This document shows positions 60,448-64,000 of a DNA stretch of 64,000 bases, piece by piece. Every line of letters begins with the position of its first letter. Within the stretch, counting starts at the first letter, position 1. This stretch comes from Plantactinospora sp. BC1 (GTDB lineage Bacteria; Actinomycetota; Actinomycetes; Mycobacteriales; Micromonosporaceae): contig NZ_CP028158.1 in assembly GCF_003030345.1 (NCBI RefSeq), positions 5,270,001 to 5,334,000 of the forward strand. Direction: 5' to 3'. The position numbers and the translations under genes were made by a program. The notes under the pieces were generated by a model. That model worked only from the letters and a program-made list of their open reading frames with translations. It was not told the origin of the DNA and did no database searches.

Positions 60448-61653
60448 ATGCTCGCGGGTGTGGAAGAGGTGGTGCGGTACACCTACCGGTTGCGCCCCGG
60501 CGCGACCGCGGAGGCCGCGCTGCTGGCCGAGTGGGGGCGGTGTCGCTGGCTGTGGAACGAGGCCGTCCACCAGTACAAGACCGGCCGCAAACCCACCTTC
60601 GGAAAGCTGTCGAAGCTGCTGACCGAGGCACGGGCCCGCTCGTCGTGGCTGCGCGAAGGATCCCAGGTCGCGCAACAACAAACGCTGCGCACCTACGCTC
60701 TCGCTCTTCAGCACTCCTTCAAGGTGAAGGGACGGGGCCGGCCGAGACCGAAGCGGCGTAAAGACACCCTGCCTAGCCTCGGATACACGGTGCGTGGGTT
60801 CTCGATCCGCGACCAGCGGCTGCGGCTGCCCGGCGGCGTCACCATTCCCGTCGTCTGGTCCCGCGAACTGCCGAGCGCCCCGACCAGCGTCCGGATCTAT
60901 CAGGACACGATCGGGCACTGGTACGCCTCCTTCGTCGTCCGCCGCGACACCACGCCCGCCCCCGACGTCGAGGGGGCGATCGGTGTCGACTGGGGCGTAA
61001 CGACGACCGCGACGACCACCGACCCGGCTTACGACCTGCCACACCTCGGCCACCGGAAACGGTGTGCCGCCGAACTGGCCAAACTCCAGCGCCGGATGGC
61101 CCGCCGTCGGCGATCGAAGGGTGTCACGCCGTCGAACGGCTACCTGCGGGCCAAGCACCAGGCGGCGAAGCTGGCAAAGAAGGCGGCCCGGCAGAACACC
61201 CACGACGCTCGCGTCTGGGCGAAAAAGGTCGTCGACAACCATGCCACCATCGCCGTCGAGGACTTCACACCGACATTCCTCGCCAAATCCCGGATGGCGC
61301 GCAAGGCCGCTGACGCGGCGATCGGCGCGGCGAAACGGGAACTGATCAACCGTGGCATGCGGGCGGGCCGGAGGGTGGTGCTGGTACCGCCTGCCTACAC
61401 CACGATGACCTGCTCGCAGTGCGGTACGAGAGCCAAGCACCGCCTCGGACTGGGTGTCAGAGTCTTCCGGTGCGACACCTGCGGACACACCGCCTGCCGC
61501 GACCGGAACGCCGCGAGGACGATCCTCGCCACGGCAGAACGCGGCCGTGCTGGTGCCGACGACGTAAGACATGCGATCACCTCCTCCCGGGATGGTCGTC
61601 TCGTGCGGTCCGAGCCAGAAATCCCCCGACTTCCAGCCATGGGGAAGCGTTAA
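60448..61653 (+). CDS. tnpB: TnpB RNA-guided endonuclease (IS605 OrfB family)
   Basis: This 401-residue TnpB is the ancestor-type relative of Cas12 nucleases. It has the N-terminal helix-turn-helix region (RCRWLWNEAV and LWNxxxHxYK, 31-44). The split RuvC nuclease has all three acidic residues: Asp181 (GVDWGV), Glu271 (AVEDF) and Asp352 (RDRNAA). The zinc ribbon has cysteines at 322, 325, 342 and 345. It therefore appears catalytically intact. The ATG is used; a GTG 12 bases later is also possible. The last about 20 codons run into the right end of the element, where the guide RNA is normally made. Mobilisation would need a TnpA supplied elsewhere. Confidence 0.92.
   Translation: MLAGVEEVVRYTYRLRPGATAEAALLAEWGRCRWLWNEAVHQYKTGRKPTFGKLSKLLTEARARSSWLREGSQVAQQQTLRTYALALQHSFKVKGRGRPRPKRRKDTLPSLGYTVRGFSIRDQRLRLPGGVTIPVVWSRELPSAPTSVRIYQDTIGHWYASFVVRRDTTPAPDVEGAIGVDWGVTTTATTTDPAYDLPHLGHRKRCAAELAKLQRRMARRRRSKGVTPSNGYLRAKHQAAKLAKKAARQNTHDARVWAKKVVDNHATIAVEDFTPTFLAKSRMARKAADAAIGAAKRELINRGMRAGRRVVLVPPAYTTMTCSQCGTRAKHRLGLGVRVFRCDTCGHTACRDRNAARTILATAERGRAGADDVRHAITSSRDGRLVRSEPEIPRLPAMGKR
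61560..61653 (+). ncRNA. Probable omega RNA / right end of the IS
   Basis: By analogy with characterised TnpB elements, the 3' end of the tnpB gene plus the right end gives the omega RNA scaffold. The guide is then copied from flanking DNA, here the last bases of mltG. A CCCC/GGGG stem lies near 61624-61644. This placement is inferred from family knowledge, not from a folded structure. Confidence 0.35.
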
Positions 61654-61654
61654 C

Positions 61655-62875
61655 TCAGAGCACGCCGTTCTCGCGGGCCTTCTGGATGTTCCGCTCGTGC
61701 TCCTCGTTGGTGGTGGCGAACTCGGAGTGGCCCTCCTTGTCGACCGCCACGAAGAACAGCCAGGTCCCCTTCGGCGGGTTCATCGCCCCTTCCAGGGCCT
61801 TCTGACCGGGGTTGTTGATCGGCCCCGGTGGCAGCCCGGCCTTGCCATGCATCCGGTACGGGTTGTTCTTGTCGAAGAGTTCGGCGTCCGTCATGTCCCC
61901 GGACCGCTTGGTCTTCTTGCCGGTCAACTCCCAGTAGTAGTTGACCCCGACGTCGAACTCCAGGCACCCGGTCAGGCCGTTGCCGTTCTTGCAGTAGTGG
62001 TCGCCGCTGTAGATGCGGTTGTAGGCCACCCGGGCGACCTTGCCGAGGTCGTCGGCGTTGCCCGCCTCGGCCTGGGCGAGCGACGCCACGATCAGCGCCT
62101 CGTACGGGCTGATCTCGCGCTCCTTCTGCACCCGGTCGACGAAGTCGATCTCCTCGGCGACCGACATGAACCGCTGCACCATCAGCTTGAGGATCGCCTC
62201 GGCACTGGCGTTCGGCGGAAGCTCGTAGGTGTCCGGGAAGAGGAAGCCCTCGATCGACTTACGCGCCGACTGCTTGTCGTCGCGGTTGAACCAGAAGTCG
62301 GCGATGCCGAGCCCCTTCAGGTCCTTGGCGGCCGTCTCGAAGTCCTTCACCGGGAGCTTCGTCTCGGCCGCCAGCGCCTTGAAGATCTGCTTGGCCGTCG
62401 CGCCCTCCTTGACCAGGAAGCCGTTGACCAGCTTGTTCTTCAGGTCGAGCAGCAGGCCCAGCGCGGCCTTCGCGTTCATCTCCTTGCGGACCTTGTAGGT
62501 GCCCGGCTGGATGTTCTGGCTCCGCGAGTTCTCCTGGGCCGCCTCGATGAACGCCTTGGTGCTCTTGACGACGCCGGCCGCGACCAGCGTGTCGGCGATC
62601 TCGGCGATGCTCTGGCCCTCTTCGACCTGGACCTGGATCTCACCGCTGCCGGTGCCGTCGTAGTCCGGCGTGACGAAGTAGCCCTGCACCCGGTCGAAGC
62701 CGTACCAGCCGGCGCCGCCGAGGACGCCGAGCAGCACGAACGTCATCAACAGTGCGGCGACCGTGCGGCCCCGCCCGCCACGCTTCTTCTTGCCGTCGCG
62801 TTTGCGCTGCGCGCCGCGCCGGTGGCGTCCCTTCTCCGCACGCTCGTCGAACGCGAGCTCCAACTCGTCGATCAT
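61655..62875 (-). CDS. mltG: Endolytic peptidoglycan transglycosylase MltG
   Basis: MltG cleaves nascent glycan strands and so sets their length. The 406-residue protein has a long basic cytoplasmic N-terminus (RRGAQRKRDGKKKRGGRGRT, about 19-38), one transmembrane helix (VAALLMTFVLLGVLGGAGWY, 39-58), a LysM-like region (EIQVQVEEGQSIAEIADTLV) and the YceG catalytic domain. In the latter the active-site Glu is in VASLAQAEAG and the family motif YNTY-like region reads VAYNRIYSG, with LPPGPINNPGQKAL near the end. The IS begins right after the stop codon. The start overlaps the ruvX stop. Confidence 0.97.
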   Translation of the reverse strand: MIDELELAFDERAEKGRHRRGAQRKRDGKKKRGGRGRTVAALLMTFVLLGVLGGAGWYGFDRVQGYFVTPDYDGTGSGEIQVQVEEGQSIAEIADTLVAAGVVKSTKAFIEAAQENSRSQNIQPGTYKVRKEMNAKAALGLLLDLKNKLVNGFLVKEGATAKQIFKALAAETKLPVKDFETAAKDLKGLGIADFWFNRDDKQSARKSIEGFLFPDTYELPPNASAEAILKLMVQRFMSVAEEIDFVDRVQKEREISPYEALIVASLAQAEAGNADDLGKVARVAYNRIYSGDHYCKNGNGLTGCLEFDVGVNYYWELTGKKTKRSGDMTDAELFDKNNPYRMHGKAGLPPGPINNPGQKALEGAMNPPKGTWLFFVAVDKEGHSEFATTNEEHERNIQKARENGVL

Positions 62876-63333
62876 CCTGTCCGCCTCCGCTGCCTGTCCA
62901 GCCAGCTCTGCAGAATCTCCACCGCGGCCGCCTGATCGACCACCGCCCGTTGACGCCGTCCTCGGACGCCCCGCTCGGCTAGCCTACGAGAAGCCACGAC
63001 GGTCGACATCCTTTCATCCACCAGATCGACCGGCACGGGCGCGATCGCGGCGGCCAGCCGCCGGGCGTACGCCTTCGCCTGGGTCGCCGCCGGGCCGTGC
63101 GCCCCGGCGAGGGTCACCGGCAGCCCGACCACCACCGTGACCACCTCGTGGAGTACGACGAGCCGCGCGAGTTCCGAGATATCGGCTGGAACCGCCTCAA
63201 TACCGGTCTTCAGGTCCCGGGCCAGCGTCACCAGCGGGGTGGCCAGCACCCCGTCCGGGTCGGAGAGCGCCACGCCCACCCGTACCTGGCCGACGTCCAC
63301 GCCGAGCCGCACGCCACGGACCGGAGTCGTCAT
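62872..63333 (-). CDS. ruvX: Putative pre-16S rRNA nuclease / Holliday junction resolvase-like YqgF
   Basis: The 153-residue RNase H-fold protein is of the YqgF/RuvX family, implicated in 16S rRNA 5'-end maturation. The catalytic Asp is in RLGVDVGQVRVGVALSD (9-25). VVVGLPVTLAGAHGP (67-81) and the DLVDERMSTV motif (about 103-112) follow, with the final acidic residue in AVVDQAAAVEIL. It overlaps mltG (ATGA) and is followed upstream by alaS, the conserved actinobacterial order. Confidence 0.97.
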   Translation of the reverse strand: MTTPVRGVRLGVDVGQVRVGVALSDPDGVLATPLVTLARDLKTGIEAVPADISELARLVVLHEVVTVVVGLPVTLAGAHGPAATQAKAYARRLAAAIAPVPVDLVDERMSTVVASRRLAERGVRGRRQRAVVDQAAAVEILQSWLDRQRRRTG

Positions 63334-63429
63334 CGTGCCGTGCCAGGGGAAGGTCGGTTCATCGTGTTACGCCACCGGAAAACTGGATCATCCGATTCCT
63401 GTCGGCCGGCCCGGGGCAACTCGGCCCGG

Positions 63430-63475
63430 CCGGCGGGCCGTCGTGGCTGGAGATCCAACCACAACGGCCCGCCGG
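63430..63475 (-). terminator. alaS terminator
   Basis: Arms CCGGCGGGCCGTCGTGGCTGG-type and CCAACCACAACGGCCCGCCG (about 20 bases, two mismatches) surround AGAT, about 20 bases beyond the alaS stop. This would separate alaS from ruvX-mltG. Confidence 0.75.
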
Positions 63476-63495
63476 GGAGCAACCAGTGCCGCAGG

Positions 63496-64000
63496 TCACG
63501 CCTCGACTAGCGCCTTCTCGACCGCGGCCAGCAGGCTCGGCGCCTCGCCGGCCGGCAGGCCGCCGCCCTGGGCCAGGTCGGCGTTGCCGCCGCCCCGGCC
63601 GGAGAGGGCGGCCTTGACCAGAACCGCCGCCGAGACACCCCGATCCTTCGCAGCGCCGTTCACCGCGACCACCAGCGACGCCTTGCCGTTCGCCCGGGCC
63701 GCCACCGCGACCACCGCCGGACGCGCCGCGTCGATCTTGCCCCGGATCTCCTGGGCGAGAGTACGCACGTCGTTGCCGGCCGCGCCCTCCGGCGCCTCGG
63801 TGCCGACGAAGGCGACCCCGCGGATGTCCCGGGCCGCCGAGGCGAGCGCCGCCGCACCGCCCAGCACCAGTTGGGCGCGCAGCTTTTCCAACTCCCGCTC
63901 GGCGTCCCGGAGTTGGGCGACGGTCTGCTCGACCCGGTCCGCCACCTGGTCACCGGGGACCCGGTACAGCTCGGCCAGCCGGGAGACCAGCAGGTGCTCC
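63496..64000 (-). CDS. alaS: Alanyl-tRNA synthetase, C-terminal part (5' end outside window)
   Basis: This is the last 167 codons of AlaRS, which charges tRNA-Ala. It includes the coiled-coil linker ([20 protein letters not shown]) and the C-terminal DHHA1 domain with the glycine motif [12 protein letters not shown], involved in tRNA and dimer contacts. The frame is still open at the window edge. The synthetic and editing domains lie outside. Confidence 0.97.
   Translation of the reverse strand, partial: EHLLVSRLAELYRVPGDQVADRVEQTVAQLRDAERELEKLRAQLVLGGAAALASAARDIRGVAFVGTEAPEGAAGNDVRTLAQEIRGKIDAARPAVVAVAARANGKASLVVAVNGAAKDRGVSAAVLVKAALSGRGGGNADLAQGGGLPAGEAPSLLAAVEKALVEA

Larger units (their letters stand above)
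60334..61653 (+). mobile_element. TnpB-only IS605/IS1341-type insertion sequence
   Basis: A 1.3 kb element carries one gene, an RNA-guided nuclease TnpB, and no tnpA transposase. The left subterminal hairpin is CCCCTGGC-TTCA-GCCAGGGG (60344-60363). The right end has a related CCCCCGACTTCCAGCCATGG sequence (61623-61642) ending near GTTAAC. Boundaries are approximate because these elements make no target duplication. It lies between mltG and aroE, which are normally adjacent, with tnpB opposite in direction to both. Confidence 0.85.

Noticed and set aside
60334-61653. tnpA (Y1 transposase) partner for the IS element
   Set aside because: No HUH-type frame exists within or beside the element; the flanks are aroE and mltG.

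Overview
The window is chromosomal DNA of a high-GC actinomycete. Gene content and order point to the Micromonosporaceae (Micromonospora or a close relative). The evidence is actinobacterial-type integration host factor next to guanylate kinase and rpoZ, BldD beside efp-nusB and the pyr operon, Scr1-type XRE/DUF397 regulator pairs, a degenerate actinobacterial PriA, a SigE-family sigma factor and pervasive GTG starts. The assignment is inference, because there is no rRNA gene in the window. No tRNA, rRNA or CRISPR array was seen.

Layout. 0-12 kb is accessory: a secreted GH18 chitinase (5' end outside the window), a LAL/LuxR regulator, a secreted streptogrisin-like protease, a decayed 3' fragment of a PucR-like regulator, a methyltransferase, a MerR/TipAS regulator with a VOC protein, and an intact PucR-like regulator. 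12.3-24 kb is the his-rib-rpe block (hisG, hisE, ribH, ribBA, ribE, ribD, rpe, all on the minus strand) with an FMN riboswitch in front of ribD. It is interrupted between hisE and ribH by a SigE-like sigma factor with a GerMN/Gmad2 membrane protein and an amino-acid ABC transporter. rpe is translationally coupled to a response-regulator/GGDEF protein. 24-36.8 kb carries an orphan molybdenum hydroxylase subunit, then rsmB-fmt-def, a kinase-ParB fusion, priA, metK, coaBC, rpoZ, gmk and mihF. 36.9-47.5 kb is the pyrimidine operon pyrR-pyrB-pyrC-carA-carB-pyrD, followed by bioA and pyrF, with a candidate PyrR-binding hairpin over the pyrR ribosome binding site. bldD diverges from pyrR.

48.9-63.3 kb is the nusB-efp-aroQ-aroB ... 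aroK-aroC ... aroE ... mltG-ruvX-alaS backbone. It is broken by inserted genes: a WYL regulator with an alpha/beta hydrolase, a MarR regulator with a Bcr/CflA exporter, an XRE/DUF397 pair with two small cysteine-containing ORFs, and an intact TnpB-only IS605-type element between mltG and aroE.

The most unusual signal is a family of inverted-repeat elements built on a 13-base end (GACTGTCGAGCTG). They occur in three intergenic regions, each between convergent genes, always with inward-facing ends and with different short tandem repeats in the loop. Other points for a second look are a guanylate kinase without its lid, a cytidylate-kinase-like/ParB fusion, a hairpin that overlaps the apparent N-terminal coding of PriA, and a MarR gene whose last codons and stop are repeated four times in tandem.
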